50,193 bases of DNA from Microcystis aeruginosa Ma_MB_S_20031200_S102. GTDB taxonomy: Bacteria; Cyanobacteriota; Cyanobacteriia; Cyanobacteriales; Microcystaceae. How positions within the stretch are numbered: the stretch's first letter is position 1; every line of letters starts with the position of its first letter. The notes beneath the pieces are model-generated. The model was not told where the DNA came from and searched no databases. It was given only the letters and a program-made list of their open reading frames with translations. A program made the translations under genes and the position numbers. Location: positions 1 through 50,193 of the forward strand of contig SFBI01000115.1 of the NCBI GenBank assembly GCA_007095845.1, in the 5' to 3' direction. Of this stretch, positions 1 through 7,833 are shown one piece after another.

Positions 1-330
1 CATGAGTTTCACCCTGGTATTTCGGTAAAACGGGATAATGAGGGTTTAGAAATTGATCTATTAGTAGTAAATGATACCGATGCCATTTTAGTGGAAGTCA
101 AAAGTAAGTTAACTCAAAGGGATGTGGATGAGCATTTACAACGTTTAGCTAAGTTTAAGCGGTTAATGCCGCGTTTTCGAGATGTAAAGGCTTTGGGAGC
201 GGTGGCAGCGATGATTGTTCCCAATGAGGTGGCGAGTTACGCTTGTCGTCAGGGTTTATTTGTATTGGTGCAATCAGGGGAAAATGTAATAATTTTAAAT
301 GATGCGGAGTTTACGCCCCAGATTTGGTAG
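1..330 (+). CDS. PD-(D/E)XK nuclease-like protein, 3' part only
   Basis: The frame is open at the left window edge, so only the C-terminal 109 residues are visible. The visible start has the pattern EIDLLVVND followed by ILVEVKSKL. This is the D-x(n)-(E)xK core of the PD-(D/E)XK nuclease superfamily, as found in cyanobacterial DUF3782-like proteins. The rest is a helical segment (DEHLQRLAKFKRLMP) and two short strands near the C-terminus, which fits that fold. The substrate cannot be told. Its neighbours are an NLR-like gene and toxin-antitoxin genes, so a defence or DNA-repair role is possible but is only inferred. The internal ATG at 91 lies after the catalytic motif and is not a credible start. 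Confidence 0.7.
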   Translation, partial: HEFHPGISVKRDNEGLEIDLLVVNDTDAILVEVKSKLTQRDVDEHLQRLAKFKRLMPRFRDVKALGAVAAMIVPNEVASYACRQGLFVLVQSGENVIILNDAEFTPQIW

Positions 331-350
331 GTTTAGCTTTTTCTCGAAAT

Positions 351-488
351 CTTCTAGGTTCTGTGTGATCAGTTTAACTTACATTATGAGCGATCTTTGT
401 GTCCTCTGTGTCTTTGTGGTTCCTTCCACCCCTTCGCTAGGAAAAATTTATCTTGGAATACATTTTACCCACCAAATCCAAGAGAGCC
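351..488 (+). repeat. Dispersed repeat, copy A
   Basis: This non-coding stretch, running from CTTCTAGGTTCTGTGTGATC to CCAAATCCAAGAGAGCC, is largely repeated in inverted orientation at 19823-19993. Shared blocks include the TTTGTGTC/TCTTTGTG tract, CGCTAGGAA and ATTTTACCCACCAAATCC. Copy A lacks a 24-bp insert present in copy B. It fills most of the 331-556 gap. The short reading frame that crosses it looks spurious because it is made of repeat sequence. Confidence 0.8.
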
Positions 489-556
489 ATTTTTGTTACG
501 ATATACTGAACAGAAATCTGAATTGTCCCTCGTTTTAATCAGTGAGAGTATGAGCT

Positions 557-901
557 ATGCCTGATTCACCAGAAGTACAACAGAACTTTAATGCACCCGT
601 TTACGGAGTAGCCGGAAAAGTTGCCGGAGACCAAATTATCTACCCCTCTTCTCAGAAGCAAGATTTAGCCGAAGCTGCCGCAGAAATTCAACGATTACTC
701 AAGCAACTGGAAGAGACAAATCCCACTGCGACGGAAAAACAAAAGGAAGCTTACATCAATGCGGCGGTGTCAACTCCCATCAGAAAGCGATTGCTAGGCG
801 CGGTGACATCAGGGGGAAAAGCTGCCCTTGAGGAATTTCTAGATAATCCTTACCTCAATGTAACAATGGCTTTAATTGAAGGTTGGAAAACAGCAGAGTA
901 G
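557..901 (+). CDS. Small cyanobacterial protein sharing an N-terminal motif with the adjacent NLR-like protein
   Basis: 114 residues. Residues 8-26 read QNFNAPVYGVAGKVAGDQI, and almost the same motif (QNFNAPVSGVAGVVHGDQN) opens the NB-ARC protein encoded immediately downstream. Residues about 33-114 are predicted mostly helical and begin DLAEAAAEIQRLLKQLEE. This resembles a small helical domain I recall from many cyanobacterial proteins of unknown function. The stop lies 55 bp before the next start, so the two genes are probably one transcript. A shared short terminal motif in a small protein next to an NLR is the arrangement expected of an effector or adaptor that pairs with a sensor, for example through amyloid-like signalling motifs. 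That role is inference. No enzymatic motif is visible. Confidence 0.75.
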   Translation: MPDSPEVQQNFNAPVYGVAGKVAGDQIIYPSSQKQDLAEAAAEIQRLLKQLEETNPTATEKQKEAYINAAVSTPIRKRLLGAVTSGGKAALEEFLDNPYLNVTMALIEGWKTAE

Positions 902-940
902 TATCAGGATGGGTTACAAACCTATTCTATCAATGTGGCA

Positions 941-947
941 AAGGAGG
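941..947 (+). promoter_or_regulatory. Shine-Dalgarno sequence that sets the NLR start
   Basis: AAGGAGG lies 9 nt before the ATG at 957 and supports that codon as the start. The upstream in-frame ATG at 876 would overlap the preceding gene and add 27 residues unlike anything in the family. Confidence 0.8.
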
Positions 948-956
948 CATCCGACA

Positions 957-3308
957 ATGGCAGAAGAGTCCAAGATTGAGCAAAACTTCAACGCACCAGT
1001 TTCTGGCGTTGCTGGAGTTGTACATGGCGACCAAAATATCCATATCCATCCTCCTGCAATTCCCCAAGCGGAAAAACCAGCAGAATCGCCGAATAATCTC
1101 AATCGGGCGCGTACTGGGGCGGTTAATTTCGTGGGGCGTGAAGATGCAATGACACAACTGCACCACCAGTTACAGCAACAAGAAAGAATTGCGATTACCG
1201 CCGTCGTGACGGGAATGGCAGGAGTCGGTAAGACAGAGTTAGCACTCCAGTATGCGCTATATCATAAGAAAAAATCGACTTATCCCGGCGGTATTTGTTG
1301 GATAGGGGTGCAAGCGGAAACGGTGGGGGTACAACTATTAAATTTTGCTAAGTCGCTGTTGGGTTTGTTTCCCCCTGAAGATTTGAATTTGCGGGAGCAA
1401 TTGGATTATTGTTGGGCGAGATGGCAACCGCCGGGGGATGTACTGCTAATTTTAGATGATGTGCATCAGTATGAGGAAATCCAAGATTATTTGCCTCCCC
1501 AAGAACAACGCTTTAAGGTATTGATTACGACGAGGCAACATTGGCTGGCGGCATCTTTTGAGCAGTTGCGCTTACCCGTTTTAAGCGAATCAGCCGCCCT
1601 TGCTTTACTGGAATCTCTGATTGGTGCGTCGCGTCTGCAAGCTGAATTAGAGATAGGGAAGGGGTTATGTGCGTGGTTGGGGTATTTGCCTTTAGGGTTG
1701 GAATTGGTGGGGCGTTTCCTCAAGCGGCGTACTAATTGGACATTGGCGAGGATGCAGCAGCAGTTGATAGATAAGGGTTTACAGTTGTCAGCATTGCAGA
1801 ATCCATCGGCAGATATGACGGCGCAAAGAGGGGTAGAGGCAGCTTTTGAGGTGAGTTGGGATGAGTTAAATCAGCCAGCGCGGGATTTAGGCTGTTTTCT
1901 CAGTCTCTTTGCGTTGGCTCCTATTCCTTGGCGGTTGGTGATAGAAAGGTGTTTGTCGGCTGAAGATGAGGAGGAGTTGGAGGATATTAGAGAGGAGCAA
2001 TTACTCAATCTTCATCTGTTGCAAGCAGTAGAAGGAGAAGTTTATCAGTTTCATCCGTTGGTGCGACAGTTTTTTCAAGCTAAGTTAGCACTGCGAGAGG
2101 ATGGGGATGAGTTGAAACGCTCCTTTTGTCGGGGTATGGTTGAGGAGGCAAAGACTATTCCTCAAGATTTAACCAAGGAGCAAGTAGAAGCCGTCGCCCT
2201 ATCTATTCCTCATATTGCGGAGTCAGCGACAGCGTTGGAACAATGGCTGAAGGATGAGGGTTTAATCCCGTCTTTTGAAGGATTGGGGTATTTCTATCAT
2301 GGGCAGGGATTGTACGAACAAGCTGAACCTTGGTTTAAGCAATGTCTAGAAGTAACTCGCTGCCACTTTGGAGAGGAACATCCCGATGTTGCTACTTCCC
2401 TCGACAATTTAGCATTCTTGTATAAATATCAAGGAAGATACGAAGAAGCAGAACCCCTCTATTTACAAGCTTTAGAATTGAGGAAACGACTATTAGGGGA
2501 GAATCATCCTGATGTTGCTACTTCTCTCAACAATTTAGCAACATTATACGATTCCCAAGGAAAGTATGAAGAAGCAGAACCCCTCTTTTTACAAGCTTTA
2601 GAATTGAGGAAACGACTATTAGGGGAGAATCATCCCCATGTAGCCACTTCCCTTAACAATTTAGCACACTTGTATCATTTACGAGGAAAGTATGAAGAAG
2701 CTGAACATCTCTATTTACAAGCTTTAGAATTGAAGAAACGACTATTAGGGGAGAATCATCTTGATGTTGCTACTTCTCTCAACAATTTAGCATTTTTGTA
2801 CAATTCTCAAGGAAAGTACGAAGAAGCTGAAGCCCTCTATTTACAATCTTTAGAATTATTAAAACGACTATTAGGGGAGAATCATCCCAAGGTTGCATCT
2901 TCCCTCAACAATTTAGCATTTTTGTACAATTCTCAAGGAAAGTACGAAGAAGCAGAACCTCTCTTTTTACAAGCTTTAGAATTGTTTAAACAACTATTAG
3001 GGGAGAATCATTCCGCTGTTGCTACTTCTCTCAACAACTTAGCAAGATTGTACAAATCCCAAGGAAGATACGAAGAAGCAGAACCTCTCCATTTACAAGC
3101 TTTAAAATTAAGGGAACGACTATTAGGGGAGAATCATCCCCATGTTGCTATTTCTCTCAACGATTTAGCAGAATTATACCGTTCTCAAGGAAAGTACAAA
3201 GAAGCGGAACCTCTCTATTTACAAGCTTTAGCAATTGCCGAGCAAGCTTTAGGGGAGAATCATCCTACTACTGTTAAGATTCGGGAAAACTTAGAGTCGC
3301 TCCCGTAG
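957..3308 (+). CDS. NB-ARC/TPR STAND ATPase (bacterial NLR-like)
   Basis: 783 residues from the ATG preceded by AAGGAGG. Order of parts: short motif QNFNAPVSGVAGVVHGDQ at about 9-26; NB-ARC with P-loop GMAGVGKT (86-93), Walker B LLILDDV (163-169), sensor TTR (191-193) and GLPL-like LGYLPLGLEL (about 253); winged-helix region with FHPLVRQF in place of plant MHD; then eight kinesin-light-chain type TPRs of 42 residues each from about 433 to 770. STAND proteins of this build act as switch-like sensors that oligomerise on ligand binding, and many bacterial ones are antiphage or cell-death proteins. There is no effector domain in the chain. The neighbouring 114-residue protein with the same N-terminal motif is the obvious candidate partner. 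The TPR DNA is very repetitive (126-bp units), which suggests recent expansion. Confidence 0.88.
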   Translation: MAEESKIEQNFNAPVSGVAGVVHGDQNIHIHPPAIPQAEKPAESPNNLNRARTGAVNFVGREDAMTQLHHQLQQQERIAITAVVTGMAGVGKTELALQYALYHKKKSTYPGGICWIGVQAETVGVQLLNFAKSLLGLFPPEDLNLREQLDYCWARWQPPGDVLLILDDVHQYEEIQDYLPPQEQRFKVLITTRQHWLAASFEQLRLPVLSESAALALLESLIGASRLQAELEIGKGLCAWLGYLPLGLELVGRFLKRRTNWTLARMQQQLIDKGLQLSALQNPSADMTAQRGVEAAFEVSWDELNQPARDLGCFLSLFALAPIPWRLVIERCLSAEDEEELEDIREEQLLNLHLLQAVEGEVYQFHPLVRQFFQAKLALREDGDELKRSFCRGMVEEAKTIPQDLTKEQVEAVALSIPHIAESATALEQWLKDEGLIPSFEGLGYFYHGQGLYEQAEPWFKQCLEVTRCHFGEEHPDVATSLDNLAFLYKYQGRYEEAEPLYLQALELRKRLLGENHPDVATSLNNLATLYDSQGKYEEAEPLFLQALELRKRLLGENHPHVATSLNNLAHLYHLRGKYEEAEHLYLQALELKKRLLGENHLDVATSLNNLAFLYNSQGKYEEAEALYLQSLELLKRLLGENHPKVASSLNNLAFLYNSQGKYEEAEPLFLQALELFKQLLGENHSAVATSLNNLARLYKSQGRYEEAEPLHLQALKLRERLLGENHPHVAISLNDLAELYRSQGKYKEAEPLYLQALAIAEQALGENHPTTVKIRENLESLP
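2280..3290 (+). repeat. 126-bp tandem coding repeats (TPR array)
   Basis: Eight in-frame 126-bp units encode the 42-residue TPRs. Some stretches are identical between units: the block from TTACAAGCTTTAGAATTGAG to GGGGAGAATCATCC occurs at about 2464-2510 and again at about 2590-2636. Closely similar units recur in the separate TPR gene at 3854-4291. High DNA identity points to recent duplication or gene conversion. Confidence 0.85.
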
Positions 3309-3380
3309 GATGGGTTATTAACCTATCCGATAATACAACAATATAAAATAATACAATCACCTTCAATCAACCAAACAATC

Positions 3381-3602
3381 ATGACTACACTCAAAGATAT
3401 TGAATCCGCGATTCTCCAGTTGACTGACGAAGAAATCCATCAATTATCAGCTTGGTTACAAGACTATCTTGATGATAGTTGGGACAAACAGATAAAAAAC
3501 GATCTCGAATCAGGGAAACTCGATCGACTATTACAAAAAGTCAACAATGATATCAGTAACAATCAAGTTAAGTCTTTAGATGAAATCCTTAACAACTCCT
3601 GA
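3381..3602 (+). CDS. Putative antitoxin of a RelE/ParE-type pair
   Basis: 73 residues, acidic, beginning MTTLKDIESAILQLTDEEIH. The length, charge, helical N-terminus and unstructured C-terminal tail are typical of small type II antitoxins. Its end overlaps the next gene by 23 nt, and that gene encodes a recognisable RelE/ParE-fold toxin. The pairing supports the antitoxin call more than the sequence does. No ribbon-helix-helix or Phd signature is clear. Confidence 0.7.
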   Translation: MTTLKDIESAILQLTDEEIHQLSAWLQDYLDDSWDKQIKNDLESGKLDRLLQKVNNDISNNQVKSLDEILNNS

Positions 3603-3837
3603 TTTTTGGCAATGTTATGCCAACTTACCTCCCTACATTAAGCAACAGGCAAAAAAAGCCTATCGTCTCTGGATTAGTAATGTTTTCCATCGATCATTAC
3701 ATTTCAAGAAAGTAGGGAAAAATGTCTGGTCAGTACGAATAACTGAGAATTATAGAGCTTTAGCATTGAAAAAAGGTGAAGATTATTACTGGTTTTGGAT
3801 TGGTTCTCATGATGAGTATGAAGAGTTAATTAAATAG
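3580..3837 (+). CDS. RelE/ParE-family toxin
   Basis: 85 residues. The C-terminal half has the family layout: FKKVGKNVWSVRITENYRAL followed by YYWFWIGSHDEYEEL, with strands carrying conserved Arg and an aromatic-rich end. RelE-like members cut mRNA on the ribosome and ParE-like members poison gyrase; the sequence does not tell which applies. It overlaps the antitoxin gene by 23 nt, so translation is likely coupled. The reading frame appears intact. Confidence 0.82.
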   Translation: MKSLTTPDFWQCYANLPPYIKQQAKKAYRLWISNVFHRSLHFKKVGKNVWSVRITENYRALALKKGEDYYWFWIGSHDEYEELIK

Positions 3838-3853
3838 AAGGAGAAAATTAACC

Positions 3854-4291
3854 ATGCTAGATCCTAAAGAATTTCGCAATATTATCCACCAAGATTTTAC
3901 TGAAGTTACCTCACAGGAATTTCTGGCAAATCTAAAAAAATACTGTCCAGAAATTTTTGAAGGCGATAACTATCCCAATGTCACTGAAAATCTTAATAAT
4001 TTAGCAAAACTCTACCAATCTCAGGGAAGGTACGAAGAAGCTGAACCCCTCCATTTACAAGCATTAGAATTAAGGAAACGACTATTAGGGGAGAATCATC
4101 CCTCTGTTGCTATTTCCTTAAACAATTTAGCAAAATTTTACTATTACCAAGGCAGGTACACAGAAGCAGAACCCCTCTATTTACAAGCTTTAGCAATTGC
4201 TGAGAAAGCTTTAGGGGAGAATCATCCTAATACAGTTAAGTTTCGGGAAAACTTACAAATGATGCGACAACAGCAACATCCATCCTCTTAA
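3854..4291 (+). CDS. Small TPR protein with a distinct N-terminus
   Basis: 145 residues, preceded by AAGGAGA about 10 nt upstream. The first 40 residues (MLDPKEFRNIIHQDF and on) are helical and unlike the NLR. They are followed by two 42-residue TPRs nearly identical to those of the NLR at 957-3308, ending in a similar FRENL cap. The TPR portion looks like it was acquired from or exchanged with the NLR gene 550 bp upstream. It may act as a TPR partner or decoy, or be a remnant of a larger TPR protein. The function is unknown. Confidence 0.72.
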   Translation: MLDPKEFRNIIHQDFTEVTSQEFLANLKKYCPEIFEGDNYPNVTENLNNLAKLYQSQGRYEEAEPLHLQALELRKRLLGENHPSVAISLNNLAKFYYYQGRYTEAEPLYLQALAIAEKALGENHPNTVKFRENLQMMRQQQHPSS

Positions 4292-4370
4292 CTGTGATTG
4301 ATGGGATTATGTCAAGTTTTTAGGAAATTAAATCAGTTTATTCTTAATCAAACTTAAACGGAGAAAATTA

Positions 4371-4613
4371 ATGACAACCAACTTATTAAATAATGCTATT
4401 ACCATAGATAACGAAATTCAACATGGTAAACCAATCTTAACAGGAACCCGAATCCCGATCGCCATTGTTATTGGTTCCCTGGCAGGAGGAATGAGCTATG
4501 AAGAAGTCATGGAGGAATATGGAGTTACTCAAGAGCAAATTCTTGCTTCTTTAGCATATTTTTCTGAACTTTTAAATAATGAAATCATTTATCTAAGCGA
4601 TCGCCACTTTTAA
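4371..4613 (+). CDS. DUF433 antitoxin-like protein
   Basis: 80 residues. Contains the DUF433 core: ITIDNEIQHGKPILTGTRIP followed by GMSYEEVMEEYGVTQEQILA, a helix-turn-helix-like antitoxin domain usually encoded just before a DUF5615/PIN-like toxin. No such toxin follows here; the next gene is an unrelated 85-residue protein. The last codons (LSDRHF) run through a HIP1 octamer, so the C-terminus may differ from the ancestral one. It is probably an orphan antitoxin. Confidence 0.8.
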   Translation: MTTNLLNNAITIDNEIQHGKPILTGTRIPIAIVIGSLAGGMSYEEVMEEYGVTQEQILASLAYFSELLNNEIIYLSDRHF

Positions 4614-4699
4614 ACCTGATAGAAAAACAGCAATTCTTTTACAGTTCATTAAATTGTAATTGCTTTTTCCCTACCCAATAAACCCAACAGAATAAACCC

Positions 4700-4957
4700 A
4701 TGAATACAGCAACCCAAACCATCAAAGTCTATAACGAAATTATTGAACTAATCGCAAGGGGAACCACCCCCCAATCGGTGATTAACTTTCATCTTTCCGA
4801 TACCGCTCAAAATCGCCTAGAAGACCTAATTTATAACGCTAAAAATAATAAACTTACCCAAGAGGAAAAACAGGAACTCGATGCTTATTTAATGCTAGAA
4901 CATATTATGACCCTAGCAAAAGCAAAAGCTCACCAATATCTCAATGGAGCTAACTAA
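4700..4957 (+). CDS. Conserved hypothetical protein upstream of an HNH gene
   Basis: 85 residues, helical, with no cysteines and no membrane segment (MNTATQTIKVYNEIIELIAR at the start). It ends one base before the probable start of the HNH endonuclease gene, so the two form a translationally coupled pair. I recall similar pairs in cyanobacteria, which makes an accessory or antitoxin-like role possible, but nothing in the sequence proves it. Confidence 0.65.
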   Translation: MNTATQTIKVYNEIIELIARGTTPQSVINFHLSDTAQNRLEDLIYNAKNNKLTQEEKQELDAYLMLEHIMTLAKAKAHQYLNGAN

Positions 4958-4958
4958 A

Positions 4959-5189
4959 ATGGCTCGACCTTACATTAGTGTAGAATTGCGAAAATTAGTT
5001 GCTGAACGTGCCGATTTTCTCTGTGAATATTGCTTAATTTCTGCTTCTGATAGGGTATCTGGCTGTCAGGTGGATCATATCATTAGTGTTAAACATGGGG
5101 GAGCAACTTCGGCTGATAATTTATGCTACGCCTGTATTTTTTGCAATTTACAAAAAGGTACAGATTTGCCAAATACAACACAATCATAG
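4959..5189 (+). CDS. HNH endonuclease, shortened at the C-terminus
   Basis: 76 residues from the ATG at 4959, one base after the upstream stop; an in-frame ATG at 4944 would overlap that gene. It has a complete HNH core: CEYC, then CQVDHIISVKHGG, then the N of ADNLCYACIFCNLQKG, with CxxC pairs that bind a structural metal. As I recall, family members continue for 30-50 more residues after the KG. Here the protein ends NLQKGTDLPNTTQS. The catalytic residues remain, so activity is possible, but this may be a decaying copy. Confidence 0.72.
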   Translation: MARPYISVELRKLVAERADFLCEYCLISASDRVSGCQVDHIISVKHGGATSADNLCYACIFCNLQKGTDLPNTTQS

Positions 5190-5293
5190 TATTCATTCAA
5201 TCATTTAAATCACAGTTTAGACTTATTATGGGATTATGGAATGGACTATATTGTTAATATTGTTTTGCAGTACAAAAAAGGTCATAAAAAATT

Positions 5294-5608
5294 ATGGAAA
5301 AACAACTATTACTCAATAAAATTAAACAAGCAGTACAAGCGATCGAACCACAAGCGCAAATATTTCTTTATGGTTCACGGGCGCGGAATGATGCTCAACC
5401 AGACTCTGATTGGGATATATTAGTGTTAGTTGATGGGATCACCAACCCTACTCGCACCTCTCAAATCCGTCGTCAAATTTATGAAATCGAATGGGAAACA
5501 GAAGAGGTTATTTGTACCATTGTTCGCAGCAAAAATCAATGGGAACATCCCTTATTACAAACTACTCCTTTCTGGCAATCAGTTAACAAAGAAGCTATTA
5601 TGCTATGA
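5294..5608 (+). CDS. mntA: Minimal nucleotidyltransferase (MNT) antitoxin
   Basis: 104 residues. The motif GSRARNDAQPDSDWDILVLV matches the Pol beta-type minimal nucleotidyltransferase signature GSx10DxD, with Asp residues for metal binding. In HEPN-MNT (type VII) systems MntA inactivates the HEPN RNase by AMP transfer to a tyrosine. The stop overlaps the next ATG as ATGA (5605-5608), the usual layout of this pair. The partner is broken, so this antitoxin is now unpaired locally. Confidence 0.85.
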   Translation: MEKQLLLNKIKQAVQAIEPQAQIFLYGSRARNDAQPDSDWDILVLVDGITNPTRTSQIRRQIYEIEWETEEVICTIVRSKNQWEHPLLQTTPFWQSVNKEAIML

Positions 5609-5781
5609 GTAAAAATTCCCCTCACGATCAACTAATTAGGTATCGTTTAAATCGTGCAGAGGAAGCTTATCAAGATGCTTGTTCTCTTCCCAATCCTCTG
5701 CGCCAATTACTGGTATCAACCGTAGGTGCTTCTCATCCATGCCCCTTAGATTACCAGATTTCGTCCCCCCCTGAACGGTGA
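5605..5781 (+). pseudogene. HEPN toxin remnant
   Basis: Starts at the ATGA overlap with the MNT gene and reads MSKNSPHDQLIRYRLNRAEE, typical of the first helix of MNT-linked HEPN proteins. After about 30 residues it changes to a Pro/Ser-rich sequence and stops at 58 residues. The usual second half, with the RNase motif Rx4-6H, is missing. A deletion or insertion beginning about 5690 is the likely cause. Confidence 0.75.
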
Positions 5782-5788
5782 CAATTTA

Positions 5789-6322
5789 TCAGCGTTTTCT
5801 CCCTGTTTGTCGCCGGTGATACCGTTGATGAACTAGGCGATAGCTAACAAAATAGGTTATAGTAGCAAATACCGTCGCTGATAGTAAGCAACCAAAAAAC
5901 AGGGTCAAAAGAAATTGGCCACCAGAACTAGCTAACTTTTCGGTGAAGCTTTGATTATTTTGAAAAATATCACCCACATTCGATCGCCCGCTTTGACCAA
6001 GAATAAACTCTCCTAATCTATAATTAAACAGGAAAATCGGCAGATCGGTCACGGGATTGCTGATATAAGTACCGGCAGCAGCGGCAATTTTGTTGGCACG
6101 AAATAGGGTGGCTAAAAAGATAGCGATGATGATTTGAAGGCCCATCCACGGGAAAAATCCCGAAAAAACTCCCAAGGCAAAACCCCTGGCAATTTCCCTA
6201 GGATGTCCTTGTAATCGCATTAAGCGAATATACCAATAGCGCAAAAATCGCAGTAAGCGATTACTCGAATATTTGCGGCTTTTTCTCGCTTTTAATGACC
6301 GTGAGCGCATATTTTCGGGCAT
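5789..6322 (-). CDS. DUF2062 membrane protein
   Basis: 177 residues from the ATG at 6322; a TTG at 6361 would add 13 residues and run into the mnmE ribosome site. A basic N-terminus is followed by the DUF2062 signature GHPREIARGFALGVFSGFF and then PW, hydrophobic segments, TYISNPVTDLP, and a final membrane helix before a basic tail. The function of the family is not established. It is transcribed divergently from mnmE with about 50 bp between starts. Confidence 0.82.
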   Translation of the reverse strand: MPENMRSRSLKARKSRKYSSNRLLRFLRYWYIRLMRLQGHPREIARGFALGVFSGFFPWMGLQIIIAIFLATLFRANKIAAAAGTYISNPVTDLPIFLFNYRLGEFILGQSGRSNVGDIFQNNQSFTEKLASSGGQFLLTLFFGCLLSATVFATITYFVSYRLVHQRYHRRQTGRKR

Positions 6323-6360
6323 AAATGCTGACAAAATTGATACCAACTTCAATTTTAGCA

Positions 6361-6365
6361 AGGAG
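6361..6365 (+). promoter_or_regulatory. Shine-Dalgarno sequence of mnmE
   Basis: AGGAG lies 10 nt before the mnmE ATG. It also occupies the space that the longer DUF2062 start would use, which favours the shorter start for that gene. Confidence 0.6.
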
Positions 6366-6375
6366 TGATTAAGAG

Positions 6376-7749
6376 ATGTTGAACACAGGGGATACGATCG
6401 CCGCCATCGCTACGGCGATCATTCCGGAACAGGGTAGTATCGGTATTGTCCGTTTATCCGGTAGTGAGGCAGTGGCGATCGCTCGTCGGCTTTTTTATAC
6501 CCGCAATCGTCAAAAATGGCAAAGTCATCGTCTTCTCTACGGTTATATCCGGCATCCCCAAAGTCAAGCAATTATCGATGAAGCTTTGCTGTTGCTCATG
6601 TTAGCGCCCCGCTCTTTCACCCGCGAGGATGTGGTGGAATTTCACTGTCATGGCGGCATTATGCCCGTACAACAGGTGTTACAGTTATGTCTAGAAAATG
6701 GGGCGCGTTTGGCCCAAGCGGGGGAATTTAGCCTGCGTGCCTTTCTTAACGGCAGAATTGACCTAACTCAAGCCGAAAGCGTCGTCGATCTCGTTGGGGC
6801 GCGTTCTCCTCAAGCGGCACAATTTGCCCTCGCTGGTTTACAGGGGAAGCTCGCTCAACCGATCCGGCATTTGCGTGCCACCTGTCTCGATATTTTGGCT
6901 GAAATTGAGGCCCGTATTGACTTTGAAGAGGATTTACCGCCCTTGGATCACGAGGCGGTTCTCCATAGCATAGAACAGGTTTTTTGTCAAGTAAATTTAA
7001 TTTTAGCTACCGCCGAGCGCGGGGAATTGCTGCGTAGTGGTCTGAAAGTGGCGATCGTAGGGCGGCCGAATGTGGGTAAATCCAGTTTGTTAAATGCTTG
7101 GAGTCGGAGCGATCGAGCGATTGTCACCGATTTACCCGGCACTACCCGCGATATCGTCGAATCTCAGCTAGTTGTGGCGGGAATCCCCGTACAAGTCCTC
7201 GATACGGCAGGAATTCGCTCGGCCAGCGATCGAGTTGAACAAATTGGGGTGGAACGTTCCCGTCAAACGGCCCGGTCTGCTGATTTAGTTCTCTTAACCG
7301 TCTCCGCAGAGTCAGGATGGACCGAGGAGGACGAGGAAATTTATCGCTCTGTCAGCGATCGCCGATTAATTTTAGTGATTAATAAAATTGATTTGGTTAA
7401 TCCAGAAACGGTAATTTACCCAGCAGAAATTGAGCGGGTTGTCAAGCTATCCGCCGTCCAAAATCAGGGGATTGAAGACTTAGAAAAAAGTATTATTAAT
7501 GCTGTCCAAAATCAAGAACTACAGGCGGCTAATTTGGATTTAGCCATTAATCAACGACAAGCGGCCGCTTTAACTAGGGCGAAAATTGCTTTGCAACAGG
7601 TCAAAAAAACAATTGACCAAAATTTACCTTTTGATTTTTGGTCGATCGATCTGCGTACTGCCATTCAAGCTTTAGGAGAAATTACCGGCGAAGAAGTGAC
7701 TGAATCGGTACTTGATCGCATTTTTAGCCGCTTTTGTATTGGTAAATAA
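6376..7749 (+). CDS. mnmE: tRNA modification GTPase MnmE
   Basis: 457 residues, the normal length. With MnmG it makes the 5-carboxymethylaminomethyl group on wobble uridine 34 of several tRNAs. The N-terminal formyl-THF-binding domain opens [20 protein letters not shown]. The inserted Ras-like G domain has G1 GRPNVGKS (about 225-232), switch TTRDI, DTAG (about 275) and NKID (about 336). The chain ends with the family's catalytic C-terminal CIGK. All key motifs are present. It is monocistronic here and convergent with the small repeated genes that follow. Confidence 0.97.
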   Translation: MLNTGDTIAAIATAIIPEQGSIGIVRLSGSEAVAIARRLFYTRNRQKWQSHRLLYGYIRHPQSQAIIDEALLLLMLAPRSFTREDVVEFHCHGGIMPVQQVLQLCLENGARLAQAGEFSLRAFLNGRIDLTQAESVVDLVGARSPQAAQFALAGLQGKLAQPIRHLRATCLDILAEIEARIDFEEDLPPLDHEAVLHSIEQVFCQVNLILATAERGELLRSGLKVAIVGRPNVGKSSLLNAWSRSDRAIVTDLPGTTRDIVESQLVVAGIPVQVLDTAGIRSASDRVEQIGVERSRQTARSADLVLLTVSAESGWTEEDEEIYRSVSDRRLILVINKIDLVNPETVIYPAEIERVVKLSAVQNQGIEDLEKSIINAVQNQELQAANLDLAINQRQAAALTRAKIALQQVKKTIDQNLPFDFWSIDLRTAIQALGEITGEEVTESVLDRIFSRFCIGK

Positions 7750-7833
7750 GCAATTAAAAAATCTGGTCAACCAGAAAGAAGTTTTTATCTTTTTGTGTTG
7801 GTTTAACTGTAGTCTTGTTGAGAATTAGAGAAC

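Noticed and set aside
299-538. 79-codon frame after the first nuclease gene
   Set aside because: Mostly composed of the dispersed repeat also present at 19823-19993, where the frame is not kept.
5241-5423. 60-codon frame overlapping the MNT gene start
   Set aside because: Out of frame with the clear nucleotidyltransferase motif and without its own support.
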